Below the pieces are notes generated by a model that was not told the origin of the DNA, made no database searches, and saw nothing but the letters and a program-made list of their open reading frames with translations. Source: Roseobacter sp. MED193 (GTDB taxonomy: Bacteria; Pseudomonadota; Alphaproteobacteria; Rhodobacterales; Rhodobacteraceae). From it: a DNA stretch of 64,000 nucleotides. This document shows positions 54,119 through 64,000 of the stretch, piece by piece. The first letter of the stretch is position 1, and the number at the start of each line of letters is the position of its first letter. The position numbers and the translations under genes were made by a program. The stretch is taken from positions 1,575,072 through 1,639,071 of the forward strand of contig NZ_CH902583.1 in NCBI RefSeq assembly GCF_000152965.1, in the 5' to 3' direction.

Positions 54119-54589
54119 TTGGTTCGTCGCTCGCTCTGTTTCGCTCTGACTTTTGCAATGTGCACCTCCGCCGCCTTGGCGGGTTCTGCGCAGAAAGCAG
54201 AGTATGCGCATCTGTTGGATGTGTTTCAAAAGACTTGTGTTGCCGCATTTCCTGACTTCAGCAAAATTCAGGACGAACTGGTATCATTGGGCTTTGAACC
54301 AACCAGCGATGGGAATTGGGTGAGCGAGCAAGTGTTTGTGAAGGCTCAGAATGGTGACGGCAATGAGACAGTCCCTTTTTGCCACGCCAACCTTCGTTTG
54401 AAATCAAGCACCCGCGAACTTTCTGACGCAGCACAAGCTGCCCTTGTTTCAATGGGGGTGCACGTCATTCGCGCCCAAAGAAAGGGCGTAAGACTAACCG
54501 CTGAATTGGAGAAAAGCGGTGTTCTAGGTGAGCTTTTTACCGACAGCTTGGGACCGACATCGATCATCGTAATCCGAGGCAAGCGCTGA
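54119..54589 (+). CDS. Small secreted protein inserted between sucC and sucD
   Basis: About 156 residues with a signal peptide ([22 protein letters not shown]). The mature part starts [27 protein letters not shown] and ends [10 protein letters not shown]. The start appears to be TTG 54119, six bases after the sucC stop. The base composition is visibly more AT-rich than in sucC and sucD. It may be distantly related to the protein at 62633 (both begin their mature part with a Phe/Cys-containing helix), but this is weak. Function unknown. Confidence 0.7.
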   Translation: MVRRSLCFALTFAMCTSAALAGSAQKAEYAHLLDVFQKTCVAAFPDFSKIQDELVSLGFEPTSDGNWVSEQVFVKAQNGDGNETVPFCHANLRLKSSTRELSDAAQAALVSMGVHVIRAQRKGVRLTAELEKSGVLGELFTDSLGPTSIIVIRGKR

Positions 54590-54665
54590 CCAAACCTCGA
54601 TTTGTAAAGGCGCTAACTCAATTTGCGGCTTGCTCCGCTAAACGAACAAACAAGGAGAACGCCAA

Positions 54666-55550
54666 ATGGCAGTCCTCATCGACGAAAACACCAAGGTCAT
54701 CTGTCAGGGCTTCACCGGCTCGCAGGGCACCTTTCATTCTGAACAGGCCATCGCCTATGGCACCAAAATGGTTGGCGGTGTAACCCCAGGCAAAGGCGGC
54801 CAGAGCCACCTGAACCTGCCGGTCTTCAACTCCGTGCACGAAGCCAAGCACGTGACCGAGGCCAATGCCTCTGTGATCTACGTGCCGCCCCCCTTTGCCG
54901 CCGACTCGATCCTCGAAGCGATCGACGCCGAGATGGAACTGATCGTCTGCATCACCGAAGGCATCCCGGTTCTGGACATGATGAAGGTGCAGCGCGCACT
55001 GGAAGGTTCCAAATCGCGCCTGATCGGCCCCAACTGCCCCGGCGTGATCACCCCTGACGCCTGCAAGATCGGCATCATGCCCGGCCACATTCACAAACGC
55101 GGGAGCGTGGGTGTTGTATCGCGCTCCGGCACCCTAACCTATGAAGCTGTGAAACAGACTTCTGACATTGGTTTGGGCCAGTCTTCGGCCGTGGGCATTG
55201 GTGGCGACCCCATCAAAGGCACCGAACACATCGACGTGCTGGACCTGTTCCTGGATGATGATGAAACAGAATCCATCATCATGATCGGTGAGATCGGTGG
55301 CTCAGCAGAAGAAGAAGCCGCTGAGTTCCTCGCCGAGCAGAAGAAGAAAGGCCGTTGGAAGCCTGTCGCTGGCTTTATCGCCGGCCGTACAGCCCCTCCC
55401 GGCCGCCGTATGGGCCACGCTGGCGCGATTGTTGCCGGTGGCAAAGGTGGAGCCGAGGACAAGATCGAAGCCATGCGTTCCGCTGGCATCGTTGTCGCCG
55501 AAAGCCCCGCGGGCCTGGGCGAAGCCGTGCTGAAAGCGATCAAAGGCTAA
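54666..55550 (+). CDS. sucD: Succinyl-CoA synthetase alpha subunit
   Basis: A 294-residue CoA-binding subunit. The N-terminal [15 protein letters not shown] binds CoA, and the phosphohistidine region is [17 protein letters not shown] near the C-terminus. [14 protein letters not shown] is also typical. AAGGAG precedes the ATG. It follows sucC and the inserted secreted-protein gene. Confidence 0.98.
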   Translation: MAVLIDENTKVICQGFTGSQGTFHSEQAIAYGTKMVGGVTPGKGGQSHLNLPVFNSVHEAKHVTEANASVIYVPPPFAADSILEAIDAEMELIVCITEGIPVLDMMKVQRALEGSKSRLIGPNCPGVITPDACKIGIMPGHIHKRGSVGVVSRSGTLTYEAVKQTSDIGLGQSSAVGIGGDPIKGTEHIDVLDLFLDDDETESIIMIGEIGGSAEEEAAEFLAEQKKKGRWKPVAGFIAGRTAPPGRRMGHAGAIVAGGKGGAEDKIEAMRSAGIVVAESPAGLGEAVLKAIKG

Positions 55551-55747
55551 TGACTACCCGCCGGGGCGCAGAGCGCGCCCCGGCCTACCCACTCGAAAAC
55601 GGCAGGCAGACATGACGCAGGCACCCAAAATTCTGGGCTTTCGATACAAACAACAGGTAACTGCAGGCCTGTCGACCGGTGGAGCTACGCGCCCGCCATC
55701 TGCAAAAAACTCCGTAAGCATTGCGAAACACATCTGCCCTATACCCA

Positions 55748-55769
55748 TTGGTCAAAGCCATTTGACCAA
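55748..55769. promoter_or_regulatory. Perfect 22-bp dyad upstream of sucA
   Basis: TTGGTCAAA-gcca-TTTGACCAA, 56 bases before the sucA start and in a 274-base gap after sucD. The absence of a T-run argues against a terminator. It may be an operator for an internal sucA promoter. Confidence 0.5.
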
Positions 55770-55824
55770 CCAAACCTGCTCTATTTCACAACCCAGTCTC
55801 TGATCCTCTGCAGTGAGAACATCC

Positions 55825-58776
55825 ATGACAGACAACTCCCCCAACGACCTGTTCCACGCCTCCTCTTTCATGCAGGGGCACAATGCCGAATATCTGGAGC
55901 AGCTCTACGCGCAATACGCCACCGACCCCTCAGCGGTAGATGCCGCCTGGGGTGAGTTCTTCCGCCAGATGGGCGATGCAGAACTTGATGTGAAGGCAGA
56001 GGCCGCAGGCCCCTCCTGGGCGCGTGGCGACTGGCCGCCCGCCCCTACGGATGATTTGACCGCTGCGTTGACAGGCGAATGGCCTGCCCCGGTCGAAACC
56101 AAAGCCGCTGGCAAAAAGATCGCCGAGAAGGCCGCCAAGGTCGGCGTCGAGGTCTCGGACGAGCAGATCCAACGTGCGGTGCTGGATTCCATCCGTGCTC
56201 TGATGCTGATCCGCGCCTACCGGATCCGGGGCCATCTGGCCGCCGACCTTGACCCACTGGCCATGCGTTCGGATGAACCACATCCCGAGCTGGATCCGCA
56301 AAGCTATGGCTTTATGGAAGCCGATATGGATCGCCCGATCTTCATCGACAATGTTCTGGGTCTGCAGGTTGCCTCGATGCGCCAGATCGTTGATATCGTC
56401 AAACGCACCTACTGCGGCACCTTTGCGCTGCAATACATGCATATTTCTGACCCGGCGCAATCGGCCTGGCTGAAAGAGCGCATTGAGGGCTACGACAAGG
56501 AAATCAAATTCACCCGCGAAGGCCGCAAAGCGATCCTCAACAAGATGGTTGAGGCCGAAGGGTTCGAGAAGTTCCTGCATGTGAAATACATGGGCACCAA
56601 GCGCTTTGGTCTGGATGGCGGCGAAAGCCTGATCCCAGCGATGGAGCAGATCATCAAACGCGGCGGCAATCTCGGCATCGAAGAGATTGTCATCGGTATG
56701 CCCCACCGGGGTCGTTTGTCGGTGCTGGCCAATGTGATGCAGAAACCCTATCGCGCCATCTTCAATGAATTCCAGGGCGGCTCGTTCAAACCCGAAGATG
56801 TCGATGGCTCTGGCGATGTGAAATATCACCTCGGCGCCTCGTCAGACCGGGAATTTGATGGCAACAACGTCCATCTCAGCCTGACGGCAAACCCCTCGCA
56901 TCTGGAGGCGGTGAACCCGGTTGTTTTGGGCAAGGTCCGCGCCAAGCAGGATCAGAAAAACGACGCAGATCGCACCAAGGTTCTGTCGATCCTGTTGCAC
57001 GGTGATGCGGCCTTTGCCGGCCAGGGGGTCGTCGCAGAATGCTTTGCGCTCTCCGGCCTCAAGGGTCACAAGACCGGCGGTACCATGCATATCGTGGTGA
57101 ACAACCAGATCGGTTTCACCACCGCGCCGCATTTCTCGCGCTCCTCTCCCTACCCCACCGACAACGCGCTGGTGGTTGAGGCGCCGATCTTCCACGTCAA
57201 TGGCGACGACCCAGAGGCGGTTGTGCATGCCGCCAAGGTCGCCACTGAGTTCCGCCAGAAGTTCCACAAAGATGTTGTCCTCGACATCTTCTGCTACCGC
57301 CGCTTTGGTCACAACGAGGGCGACGAGCCCATGTTCACCAACCCGTTGATGTACAAGAAGATCAAGGGCCATAAAACCACGCTCAGCCTCTACACAGAGC
57401 GTCTGGTAAAAGACGGGCTGATCCCTGAGGGCGAGATCGAGGACATGAAGGCCTCTTTCCAGGCACACCTGAACGAAGAGTTCGAGATCGGCAAAGACTA
57501 CAAACCCAACAAGGCCGATTGGCTGGATGGGCGCTGGTCGCATCTGGACAAAAAAGATGAGGACTACCAGCGCGGTAAAACCTCGATTGATCCCGAAACC
57601 ATGGCAGAAATCGGGAAAAGCCTCGCTTCGGTGCCTGAGGGCTTTCCGATGCATAAAACCGTTGGTCGCTTCCTGGCGACCCGTGGCAAGATGTTTGAAA
57701 CCGGCGAGGGCTTTGACTGGGCCACAGGCGAAGCTTTGGCCTTCGGCTCACTGCTGACCGAGGGGTTCCCTGTGCGTCTGGCTGGACAGGACGCCACCCG
57801 TGGCACCTTCTCGCAACGCCATTCCGGTATCATCAACCAAGACACTGAGGAACGGTATTTCCCGCTCAACAATATCCGTGCGGGGCAGTCACACTATGAC
57901 GTGATCGACTCGGCCCTGTCTGAATATGCGGTATTGGGCTTTGAATATGGCTATTCGCTGGCGGAACCAAACGCGCTGACCCTCTGGGAAGCTCAGTTTG
58001 GCGATTTTGCCAATGGCGCACAGATCATGTTTGACCAGTTTATCTCATCCGGTGAAAGCAAATGGCTGCGGATGTCCGGTCTGGTCTGCCTGATGCCACA
58101 CGGGTTTGAAGGTCAGGGACCCGAACACTCCTCGGCGCGATTGGAGCGGTTCTTGCAAATGTGTGGTCAAGACAACTGGATTGTCGCAAACTGTACCACA
58201 CCGGCGAACTACTTCCACATCCTGCGCCGTCAGCTGCACCGTTCCTTCCGTAAGCCGCTTATGCTGGTGACTCCAAAGTCGCTGCTGCGTCACAAGCTGG
58301 CTGTCAGCAAGGCCGAGGAGTTCACCACCGGCTCCAGTTTCCACCGGGTGCTCTGGGATGATGCCCAACATGGCAACTCCGACACCAAGCTGGTCAAAGA
58401 TGAAAAGATCAAGCGAGTCGTCATGTGCTCTGGCAAGGTCTACTACGATCTGCTGGAAGAGCGCGACGCCCGCGGCATTGATGACATCTACCTAATGCGG
58501 ATTGAGCAGTTCTACCCTTTCCCGGCGATCTCGCTGGTCAAGGAACTAGAGCGTTTCAAAGGAGCCGAAATGGTCTGGTGCCAGGAAGAGCCTAAAAACC
58601 AGGGGGCCTGGACCTTTATCGAACCCAATATCGAATGGGTGCTGAGCCGCATCAAGGCAAAGCACACCCGTCCAGCCTACGTTGGCCGTGCCACCTCGGC
58701 CTCGCCTGCAACCGGCCTCGCCAGCCAACATAAAGCCCAACAAGCTGCGCTCGTGAACGACGCGCTGACCATCTGA
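55825..58776 (+). CDS. sucA: 2-oxoglutarate dehydrogenase E1 component
   Basis: A 983-residue thiamine-diphosphate enzyme that decarboxylates 2-oxoglutarate and passes the succinyl group to E2. It has the N-terminal E2-binding tail, the histidine-rich [15 protein letters not shown] segment, the [11 protein letters not shown] ThDP motif and the transketolase-type part [28 protein letters not shown] onward. I start at ATG 55825; GTG 55813 is possible. odhB follows after 11 bases. Confidence 0.98.
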   Translation: MTDNSPNDLFHASSFMQGHNAEYLEQLYAQYATDPSAVDAAWGEFFRQMGDAELDVKAEAAGPSWARGDWPPAPTDDLTAALTGEWPAPVETKAAGKKIAEKAAKVGVEVSDEQIQRAVLDSIRALMLIRAYRIRGHLAADLDPLAMRSDEPHPELDPQSYGFMEADMDRPIFIDNVLGLQVASMRQIVDIVKRTYCGTFALQYMHISDPAQSAWLKERIEGYDKEIKFTREGRKAILNKMVEAEGFEKFLHVKYMGTKRFGLDGGESLIPAMEQIIKRGGNLGIEEIVIGMPHRGRLSVLANVMQKPYRAIFNEFQGGSFKPEDVDGSGDVKYHLGASSDREFDGNNVHLSLTANPSHLEAVNPVVLGKVRAKQDQKNDADRTKVLSILLHGDAAFAGQGVVAECFALSGLKGHKTGGTMHIVVNNQIGFTTAPHFSRSSPYPTDNALVVEAPIFHVNGDDPEAVVHAAKVATEFRQKFHKDVVLDIFCYRRFGHNEGDEPMFTNPLMYKKIKGHKTTLSLYTERLVKDGLIPEGEIEDMKASFQAHLNEEFEIGKDYKPNKADWLDGRWSHLDKKDEDYQRGKTSIDPETMAEIGKSLASVPEGFPMHKTVGRFLATRGKMFETGEGFDWATGEALAFGSLLTEGFPVRLAGQDATRGTFSQRHSGIINQDTEERYFPLNNIRAGQSHYDVIDSALSEYAVLGFEYGYSLAEPNALTLWEAQFGDFANGAQIMFDQFISSGESKWLRMSGLVCLMPHGFEGQGPEHSSARLERFLQMCGQDNWIVANCTTPANYFHILRRQLHRSFRKPLMLVTPKSLLRHKLAVSKAEEFTTGSSFHRVLWDDAQHGNSDTKLVKDEKIKRVVMCSGKVYYDLLEERDARGIDDIYLMRIEQFYPFPAISLVKELERFKGAEMVWCQEEPKNQGAWTFIEPNIEWVLSRIKAKHTRPAYVGRATSASPATGLASQHKAQQAALVNDALTI

Positions 58777-58787
58777 GGAAGACAGAC

Positions 58788-60284
58788 ATGACCACCGAAG
58801 TTCGCGTGCCCACCCTGGGCGAATCCGTTACCGAAGCCACCGTTGCCACCTGGTTCAAGAAGCCCGGTGATACTGTGGCTCAGGATGAAATGCTCTGTGA
58901 GCTAGAAACTGACAAAGTCACCGTCGAAGTGCCCGCCCCTGCCGCTGGTGTTCTGGCAGATATCGTCGCCAATGAAGGCGATACCGTTGGCGTAGACGCG
59001 CTGCTGGCCAATATCTCTGCCGCTGGCGCCGCCGCGGCCCCAGCCCCCGCAGCTGCTGCTGCCCCTGCCGCTGCACCGGCAGCAAGTGGTGGCAGCACCG
59101 ATGTGATGGTGCCCACCCTGGGCGAATCTGTGACAGAAGCCACCGTTTCCGTATGGTTCAAAAAGGTCGGCGACAGCGTCGCGCAGGACGAAATGCTCTG
59201 TGAGCTGGAAACCGACAAGGTCTCTGTCGAAGTGCCCGCCCCCGCTGCTGGTGTTCTGTCCGAGATCACTGCAGCCGAAGGCAGCACCGTTGAAGCCAGC
59301 GCCAAGCTCGGCGTGATCTCTGGCTCTGGTGCAGCAGTTGCGGCGGCGCCGGCCACAGCCCCCGCTGCAGTGGCTGCTCCTGCCGCCGCAGGCAAGGACA
59401 TCGCAAATGCGCCATCGGCGGAAAAGGCCATGGCCGAAGCCGGGCTCTCTGCCGCCAATGTGGCGGGCACCGGTCGTGATGGCCGCATTATGAAAGACGA
59501 TGTTGCCCGCGCGGAGGCCGCCGCTGCGGCAGCTCCGGCGCCTGCCCCAGCCGCGCCCCGCGCCCCTGTTGCCGCACAGGACGCCGCCCGCGAAGAACGG
59601 GTGAAAATGACCCGCCTGCGTCAGACCATCGCCAAGCGTCTGAAGGACAGCCAGAACACCGCCGCCATGCTCACCACCTATAACGAGGTGGACATGGGCG
59701 AGGTCATGGCGCTGCGCAGCCAGTACAAAGACCAGTTCGAGAAGAAGCACGGTGTGCGTCTGGGCTTTATGTCCTTCTTCACCAAGGCCTGCTGCCATGC
59801 TCTGAAAGAAGTGCCCGAAGTCAACGCTGAGATCGACGGCACCGACATCGTCTACAAAAACTACGTCAACATGGGCGTTGCCGCCGGCACCCCAACTGGC
59901 CTGGTGGTCCCGGTCATCCGCGACGCCGATGCGATGTCCTTTGCCGAAATCGAAAAAGCCATCTCTGCCAAGGGCAAACTGGCCCGCGATGGAAAGCTCT
60001 CGATGGCGGATATGCAGGGCGGCACCTTCACGCTCTCCAACGGTGGCGTCTATGGCTCGCTGATGTCCTCGCCGATCTTGAACCCACCGCAGTCCGGTAT
60101 TCTGGGCATGCACAAGATCCAGGACCGCCCCATGGCGATCAACGGTGAAGTGGTGATCCGCCCGATGATGTATCTGGCGCTGAGCTATGACCACCGCATC
60201 GTCGACGGCAAAGGCGCTGTGACCTTCCTGGTGCGCGTCAAGGAAGCGCTGGAAGATCCCCGACGCCTGCTGATGGATCTGTAG
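58788..60284 (+). CDS. odhB: 2-oxoglutarate dehydrogenase E2 (dihydrolipoamide succinyltransferase), two lipoyl domains
   Basis: A 498-residue E2. Two lipoyl domains are present, each with the lipoylated lysine in ELETDKV (about residues 43 and 143), joined by Ala/Pro-rich linkers. Next come an E1/E3-binding domain ([13 protein letters not shown] region), and the catalytic acetyltransferase-fold domain with the final [13 protein letters not shown] carrying the active histidine and aspartate. E. coli SucB has one lipoyl domain; this one has a second, highly similar copy. GGAAG precedes the ATG. Confidence 0.97.
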   Translation: MTTEVRVPTLGESVTEATVATWFKKPGDTVAQDEMLCELETDKVTVEVPAPAAGVLADIVANEGDTVGVDALLANISAAGAAAAPAPAAAAAPAAAPAASGGSTDVMVPTLGESVTEATVSVWFKKVGDSVAQDEMLCELETDKVSVEVPAPAAGVLSEITAAEGSTVEASAKLGVISGSGAAVAAAPATAPAAVAAPAAAGKDIANAPSAEKAMAEAGLSAANVAGTGRDGRIMKDDVARAEAAAAAAPAPAPAAPRAPVAAQDAAREERVKMTRLRQTIAKRLKDSQNTAAMLTTYNEVDMGEVMALRSQYKDQFEKKHGVRLGFMSFFTKACCHALKEVPEVNAEIDGTDIVYKNYVNMGVAAGTPTGLVVPVIRDADAMSFAEIEKAISAKGKLARDGKLSMADMQGGTFTLSNGGVYGSLMSSPILNPPQSGILGMHKIQDRPMAINGEVVIRPMMYLALSYDHRIVDGKGAVTFLVRVKEALEDPRRLLMDL

Positions 60285-60290
60285 CCTTCG

Positions 60291-60704
60291 ATGGACGCAA
60301 TTGCTCCCCAGAAATCCAAGCGCTATTGGGCCGTAATAGCCATTACGGCCCTTAGCTTGGCGATCTCGTTGTTAAACGCATTGCTTCCTTTATTTTTGGA
60401 CCTTCCTTCACCAAGGCTCGGTCAACTCCAAACGAACCTGGTGGCGGTTTCAACAATTGCGGCCAAGATTTCCCTGATTTTGCTGTTGCTTCGTCACAGT
60501 AGACTTGCGGTCATCGCGTCTCTTGCTTGGCTCCTTTCCTTTGCTGTCAGCTTTCTGCTCGTTTTCCATGACTTAGGTTTTGGTCGCGTATTGCCAGAAA
60601 GCATGGTTCTTGTTTTTTGGCTGGCATGGGCCCTACAAGCGACCGTTCCCATTGTAATTTGCCTCGCGACAGTCTGGTTCCTGAGAAATGGAACCCTCGA
60701 ATGA
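60291..60704 (+). CDS. Four-helix membrane protein of unknown function
   Basis: A 137-residue protein with four hydrophobic stretches: YWAVIAITALSLAISLL, ISLILLLLRHSRLAVIAS, LAWLLSFAVSFLLVFH and VFWLAWALQATVPIVICLA. It starts six bases after the odhB stop, has a lower GC content than its neighbours, and its TGA overlaps the MAPEG start (ATGA). No family is recognised. Confidence 0.75.
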   Translation: MDAIAPQKSKRYWAVIAITALSLAISLLNALLPLFLDLPSPRLGQLQTNLVAVSTIAAKISLILLLLRHSRLAVIASLAWLLSFAVSFLLVFHDLGFGRVLPESMVLVFWLAWALQATVPIVICLATVWFLRNGTLE

Positions 60705-61090
60705 CCACTGAACTCACCGTCCTCACCCTCGCCGGCCTGCTGCAGATCCTTCAGTTCTGCGCATATTCCTTCACCGCCAATCAGCAGGTCAGCCGCCGCG
60801 TGGCGCTAGGCCCGCGCGATGAACCCGTGACGCTGACCGGCACCGCTGGCCGTTTCAAACGGGCGATGGAAAACCATTTTGAGGGGCTCATCCTCTTCAC
60901 CATTGCCTGTTTGGTCGTGACCCTTGGTGACCAGTCCACCACAACCACTCAGACCTGCGCCTGGATCTACCTTGGCGCGCGGATCGCCTATGTCCCCGCC
61001 TATGCCCTGGGGCTCTCGCCCTGGCGGTCGGTGATCTGGTTCATCGGCCTTCTGGCCACCACATCCATGTTGATCGCCGCCCTCATATAG
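60701..61090 (+). CDS. MAPEG family membrane protein
   Basis: A 129-residue MAPEG-type protein (membrane-associated proteins in eicosanoid and glutathione metabolism) with four helices. [16 protein letters not shown] (about 46-61) and the [23 protein letters not shown] segment are family marks. Bacterial members are usually of unknown substrate. It lies in the TCA operon between odhB and lpd and is coupled to the preceding gene. Confidence 0.88.
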   Translation: MTTELTVLTLAGLLQILQFCAYSFTANQQVSRRVALGPRDEPVTLTGTAGRFKRAMENHFEGLILFTIACLVVTLGDQSTTTTQTCAWIYLGARIAYVPAYALGLSPWRSVIWFIGLLATTSMLIAALI

Positions 61091-61105
61091 GCTTTCATCT
61101 TTCCA

Positions 61106-61152
61106 ACAAATATTCCGGGGGAGGCCCAATCGGGCCGGGGGCAGAGCCCCCC
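61106..61152. repeat. GC-rich double hairpin between MAPEG gene and lpd
   Basis: ATAT-like start, GGCCC-aatc-GGGCC (61123-61136) and GGGGGC-aga-GCCCCC (61137-61151) in close succession, then more C. A similar ATAT-CC-G-GGAGGC start is at 3614-3634. Probably a dispersed intergenic element, possibly affecting operon processing. Confidence 0.4.
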
Positions 61153-61181
61153 CCCCAGCCAACAACAAAGGACCCTCACTC

Positions 61182-62576
61182 ATGGCAAGCTACGACGTCA
61201 TCATCATCGGTGCAGGCCCCGGCGGCTATGTCAGCGCCATCCGCTGCGCCCAGCTGGGCCTGAAAACCGCCATCGTAGAGGGCCGCGAGACCCTCGGCGG
61301 CACTTGCCTCAACATCGGCTGCATCCCCTCAAAGGCGCTGCTGCACGCGACTCATATGCTGCACGAGGCGGAACACAACTTTGGCAGTATGGGCCTCAAG
61401 GGCAAATCCCCCTCGGTCGACTGGAACCAGATGAAAGCTTACAAGGAAGACGTTGTAGGCCAGAACACTGGCGGTGTTGAGTTCCTGATGAAAAAGAACA
61501 AGATCGACTGGCTCAAAGGCTGGGCCTCGATTCCGGCAGCCGGTCAAGTCAAGGTTGGCGATGACACCCACGAGGCCAAGAACATCGTTGTCGCCACCGG
61601 CTCTGTGCCCTCCACCCTGCCCGGTGTCGAGGTAGACGAAAAAATCGTTGTCACCTCCACCGGCGCGCTGGATCTGCCCAAGGTGCCCAAGAAAATGGTC
61701 GTTATCGGCGCCGGTGTCATCGGGTTGGAACTTGGTTCGGTCTATGCCCGCTTGGGCTCTGAGGTCACCGTGGTCGAATATATGGATGCGGTCTGCCCTG
61801 GCATGGACAAAGACGTGCAGCGCGGCTTCAAGCGGATCCTGGAAAAACAGGGCCTGAACTTCATCATGGGTGCGGCTGTGCAGGGGGTCGAGGCCTCCAA
61901 GACCAAAGCCAAAGTGAAATATGCCCTGAAGAAAGCCCCTGAGACCGAGGAAACTCTCGACGCTGATGTGGTGCTGGTCGCCACCGGGCGTAAAGCCTAT
62001 GCGGATGGGCTTGGCCTGGATGCACTGGGGGTTAAACTGACCGAACGCGGCCAGATCGCGACGGATGCCCAGTGGCGCACCAATGTGCCCGGCCTCTATG
62101 CCATTGGCGACGTCATCGAGGGCCCAATGCTGGCCCATAAGGCCGAGGACGAAGGCATGGCGGTCGCTGATGTGATTGCCGGCAAACATGGCCATGTGAA
62201 CTATGGCGTCATTCCCGGTGTGGTCTACACCACGCCGGAAGTGGCCACCGTTGGCGCGACTGAGGATGCGCTCAAGGCTGAGGGTCGCAAGATCAAGGTT
62301 GGCAAGTTCAACTTCATGGCCAATGCCCGCGCCAAGGCGGTGCATCAGGCCGAGGGTGGTTTTGTCAAAATCATCACCGACAGGGAAACCGACCGTATCC
62401 TGGGGGCCGCCATCATTGGCCCTGGCGCTGGCGATCTGATCCACGAGATCTGCGTTGCGATGGAATTTGGTGCCTCCGCCGAGGATGTCGCCCTCACCTG
62501 CCACGCCCACCCCACCTATTCGGAAGCGGTGCGCGAAGCCGCCCTGGCCTGCGGCACCGGCGCCATCCACAGCTAA
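61182..62576 (+). CDS. lpd: Dihydrolipoyl dehydrogenase (E3)
   Basis: A 464-residue FAD flavoprotein that reoxidises dihydrolipoyl groups with NAD for the 2-oxoglutarate dehydrogenase complex. The FAD loop is [18 protein letters not shown], the redox-active disulfide is in [16 protein letters not shown], the NAD loop is [19 protein letters not shown], and the C-terminal HAHPTYSEA carries the active histidine and glutamate. It ends the operon, closed by a strong terminator. Confidence 0.98.
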   Translation: MASYDVIIIGAGPGGYVSAIRCAQLGLKTAIVEGRETLGGTCLNIGCIPSKALLHATHMLHEAEHNFGSMGLKGKSPSVDWNQMKAYKEDVVGQNTGGVEFLMKKNKIDWLKGWASIPAAGQVKVGDDTHEAKNIVVATGSVPSTLPGVEVDEKIVVTSTGALDLPKVPKKMVVIGAGVIGLELGSVYARLGSEVTVVEYMDAVCPGMDKDVQRGFKRILEKQGLNFIMGAAVQGVEASKTKAKVKYALKKAPETEETLDADVVLVATGRKAYADGLGLDALGVKLTERGQIATDAQWRTNVPGLYAIGDVIEGPMLAHKAEDEGMAVADVIAGKHGHVNYGVIPGVVYTTPEVATVGATEDALKAEGRKIKVGKFNFMANARAKAVHQAEGGFVKIITDRETDRILGAAIIGPGAGDLIHEICVAMEFGASAEDVALTCHAHPTYSEAVREAALACGTGAIHS

Positions 62577-62584
62577 AGCAATCA

Positions 62585-62618
62585 ACGCCCCGGCTTTTCC
62601 CGAGCCGGGGCGTCTTTT
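62585..62618 (+). terminator. Intrinsic terminator of the suc/odh/lpd operon
   Basis: ACGCCCCGGCT (62585-62595) pairs with AGCCGGGGCGT (62603-62613), followed by C and four T, eight bases after the lpd stop. Confidence 0.9.
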
Positions 62619-62632
62619 ATGCGAGCATCCAT

Positions 62633-63154
62633 TTGAAAACATATGTGTTGGTGCCAATTGTTCTAACCGGCCTGGTAATCGGATTTGTCTCGGCTTCACA
62701 GCTTTGGCCCAGCCCCAGTCGAGCAGAGGGCATGGCCAGGCTCTTTGTTGAGTTTTGCCTGCCACATCACCGCGGTGAAAACATGCTCCCCAAGGCTTTA
62801 GCCGAATTTGTCGCAGAGAGTAGCGACCTGGCAGGGACGCGCTGGATTGACAATGAAACCGCCAGCTATCTGTCTCTAAGAGCTAGTAAATGCAGTATCG
62901 ACACTGTTCATCCATTTGCCCTGTCCCATGAAGACGCCGAAGATTTGCTCAATCTCGTGGCAACCATCGTTGAGAAAGAATTCCCGGATTTACCCTTTGA
63001 CCCCAAAGCCGCCATGGGTCCAGAGACACTCAGCAAGGGCTGGCTTGAAGGACCTTTGCAATCGCCTGAGCGTTGGGGTGTCTTCTTTTGGGCCTTTCCA
63101 GATTGGGGCGATAGTTCTGGCAGTGTTCTCATGCTGACATCCCCATCGGGCTAA
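62633..63154 (+). CDS. Secreted or membrane-anchored protein of unknown function (173 residues)
   Basis: A hydrophobic N-terminus (VLVPIVLTGLVIGFVSASQLW) may be a signal peptide or anchor. The mature part includes FVEFCLPHHRGENM, RWIDNETASYLSLRASKC and WGVFFWAFPDWGDSSGSVLML. Two cysteines may form a disulfide. The start appears to be TTG 62633, which lies just after the lpd terminator. Lower GC than neighbours. Function unknown. Confidence 0.7.
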   Translation: MKTYVLVPIVLTGLVIGFVSASQLWPSPSRAEGMARLFVEFCLPHHRGENMLPKALAEFVAESSDLAGTRWIDNETASYLSLRASKCSIDTVHPFALSHEDAEDLLNLVATIVEKEFPDLPFDPKAAMGPETLSKGWLEGPLQSPERWGVFFWAFPDWGDSSGSVLMLTSPSG

Positions 63155-63257
63155 GGTCTTCCATCTGAACGCAGCGCAGCGTCGCAGAAACTATCGCTAG
63201 GAAAGCCGCCATATCAGCTGTCTACTGTTTTCACAGAAACCCAAAGGAGGAAAACAC

Positions 63258-63566
63258 ATGGCCGTTTCACTACAAGTCATCTATCCAGTCAGCGACGACA
63301 GTACATTTGATCACGCTTATTACGCCGATACGCATATGGCTTTGGTCCAGGAACATATGGGTCCACATATCGACCGGGTTCTGGTCACCAAGGGGCTCGC
63401 CGGAGGCCCGGATCAACCCGCCGGGTTTCATGCTGTGGCCACAATCGTCTTTGCCGATCAGGCGGCTATGGGCGCCGCGATGAAGGCCTCAGGCCCGGTG
63501 ATGGCCGATGTGGCGAATTTCACCAATATCCAGCCGCAGGTACTGATCGGGGAAGTCATCGCCTGA
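63258..63566 (+). CDS. EthD family protein
   Basis: A 102-residue EthD-type dimeric alpha/beta-barrel protein, with VSLQVIYPVSDDSTFDHAYYADTHMALVQEHMG as the family opening. EthD was named from an ethyl tert-butyl ether degradation operon, but most bacterial members are of unknown function. A very good AAAGGAGG site precedes the ATG. It is a single gene, convergent with the flavoprotein at the window edge. Confidence 0.9.
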   Translation: MAVSLQVIYPVSDDSTFDHAYYADTHMALVQEHMGPHIDRVLVTKGLAGGPDQPAGFHAVATIVFADQAAMGAAMKASGPVMADVANFTNIQPQVLIGEVIA

Positions 63567-63582
63567 CGGCGCCTTGGCTGGT

Positions 63583-64000
63583 TCACCACATGGTCTGGGC
63601 TGCGCGCGCGCCCCAGGCTTGGTCATAGTCCTTGCCGCCTTCTTCGCCATCGGTCTGCTCGGCTAGGATCTCACCCATCGTTGGCAGGCCTTGGCTTTCA
63701 TCCACGCCTTTCCAGGTGCCTGCGCGCAGCATAGCGCGGGCACATTGGCTGTAGATTTCATCGATGGCGATGACGATCACAGTGGCGGGCTGTTTGCCCT
63801 TCTTTTCAAAGCGGGCGCGCAGATCTTCATCCGCTGTCACCTGAGCCGTACCGTTGACGCGCACAACATTGTTTGATCCGGGCACCAGAAACATCAGCGA
63901 GACCCGCCCATCGCGTACAATATTACGCAGACTGTCGAGTCGATTGTTACCGCGCCAATCAGGCATCGCCAGGGTTCCGGGGTCCAATTCCAGCACCACC
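63583..64000 (-). CDS. PPOX-class FMN-dependent flavoprotein, truncated by the window edge
   Basis: The C-terminal 139 residues or so of a pyridoxamine-5-phosphate-oxidase-like split-barrel protein. WRGNNRLDSLRNIVRDGRVSLMFLVPG contains the FMN-contacting region, and CARAMLRAGTW with a C-terminal helix tail is typical of the MSMEG_1061-type subfamily. The true N-terminus lies beyond base 64000; an internal GTG near 63999 should not be taken as the start. The substrate is unknown. Confidence 0.88.
   Translation of the reverse strand, partial: VVLELDPGTLAMPDWRGNNRLDSLRNIVRDGRVSLMFLVPGSNNVVRVNGTAQVTADEDLRARFEKKGKQPATVIVIAIDEIYSQCARAMLRAGTWKGVDESQGLPTMGEILAEQTDGEEGGKDYDQAWGARAAQTMW

Noticed and set aside
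52976-54229. 417-codon open frame antisense to sucC
   Set aside because: It lies opposite a certain gene, has histidine- and glycine-rich random composition and lacks a start site.
55612-55803. 63-codon open frame between sucD and sucA
   Set aside because: No clear ribosome binding site, low-complexity end, and it runs over the 22-bp dyad, which better explains the conserved-looking part of this gap.
61329-62765. 478-codon open frame antisense to lpd
   Set aside because: It is opposite lpd and runs through the lpd terminator; no domain is recognisable.

Overview
The window looks like a chromosome segment of a marine Rhodobacterales bacterium of the Roseobacter type. The reasons are high GC, a complete phenylacetyl-CoA epoxidase operon, a LuxR/LuxI pair, alphaproteobacterial family proteins (TIGR02186, DUF1194, DUF1737, NnrU) and, above all, ethylmalonyl-CoA pathway genes (ccr, ecm, mch, mcl2) interleaved with the TCA-cycle operons, a layout also known from Rhodobacter sphaeroides. 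No rRNA, tRNA, CRISPR array, transposase or phage gene was seen.

Region 1 (1-11300) is an accessory catabolic block. A glutamine-synthetase-like enzyme, a cytochrome P450 with an atypical haem-ligand loop and a divergent class I glutamine amidotransferase come first. A minus-strand operon follows: AtuA-like protein, acyl-CoA carboxyltransferase, biotin carboxylase, nitronate-monooxygenase-like flavoprotein, then a GntR regulator. It resembles part of an acyclic-terpene utilisation pathway but lacks the dehydrogenase and hydratase genes in this window. Region 2 (11300-18650) is the phenylacetate operon (paaJ, paaA, a DUF3291 gene, paaB, paaC, paaD, paaE, an extra PaaA/PaaC-like protein) followed by a branched-chain aminotransferase-like gene.

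Region 3 (18650-31300) carries a universal stress protein, an Nfu iron-sulfur scaffold behind a perfect Irr/ICE-type palindrome, a GFA protein, tsaB and a RimI-like acetyltransferase, a five-gene BMP-type nucleoside ABC transporter operon, a TauE/SafE exporter with a TIGR02186 partner, an SDR and a RecD-like helicase. Region 4 (31300-41500) has luxI/luxR, ccr, an acyltransferase, ecm, an H-NS family protein, deoD and a DUF1989 protein.

Region 5 (41800-62600) is the TCA core: sdhCDAB (minus strand, with two unrelated genes inserted before sdhB), mch and mcl2 (minus), then mdh, sucC, sucD, sucA, odhB and lpd (plus). Together with ccr and ecm this links acetyl-CoA assimilation (crotonyl-CoA to ethylmalonyl-CoA, methylsuccinyl-CoA, mesaconyl-CoA, methylmalyl-CoA) to the TCA cycle. 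The most striking non-coding signal is a pair of GTGATCAC palindromes with the same 21-bp centre spacing and nearly the same distance to the start codon upstream of both sdhC and sucC, suggesting one shared regulator for the two operons. A structured intergenic repeat (hairpin, CGGGCCCAA, hairpin, GCGGGAGC-type tail) occurs in two full copies and one partial copy. The window ends with an EthD protein and a truncated PPOX-type flavoprotein.
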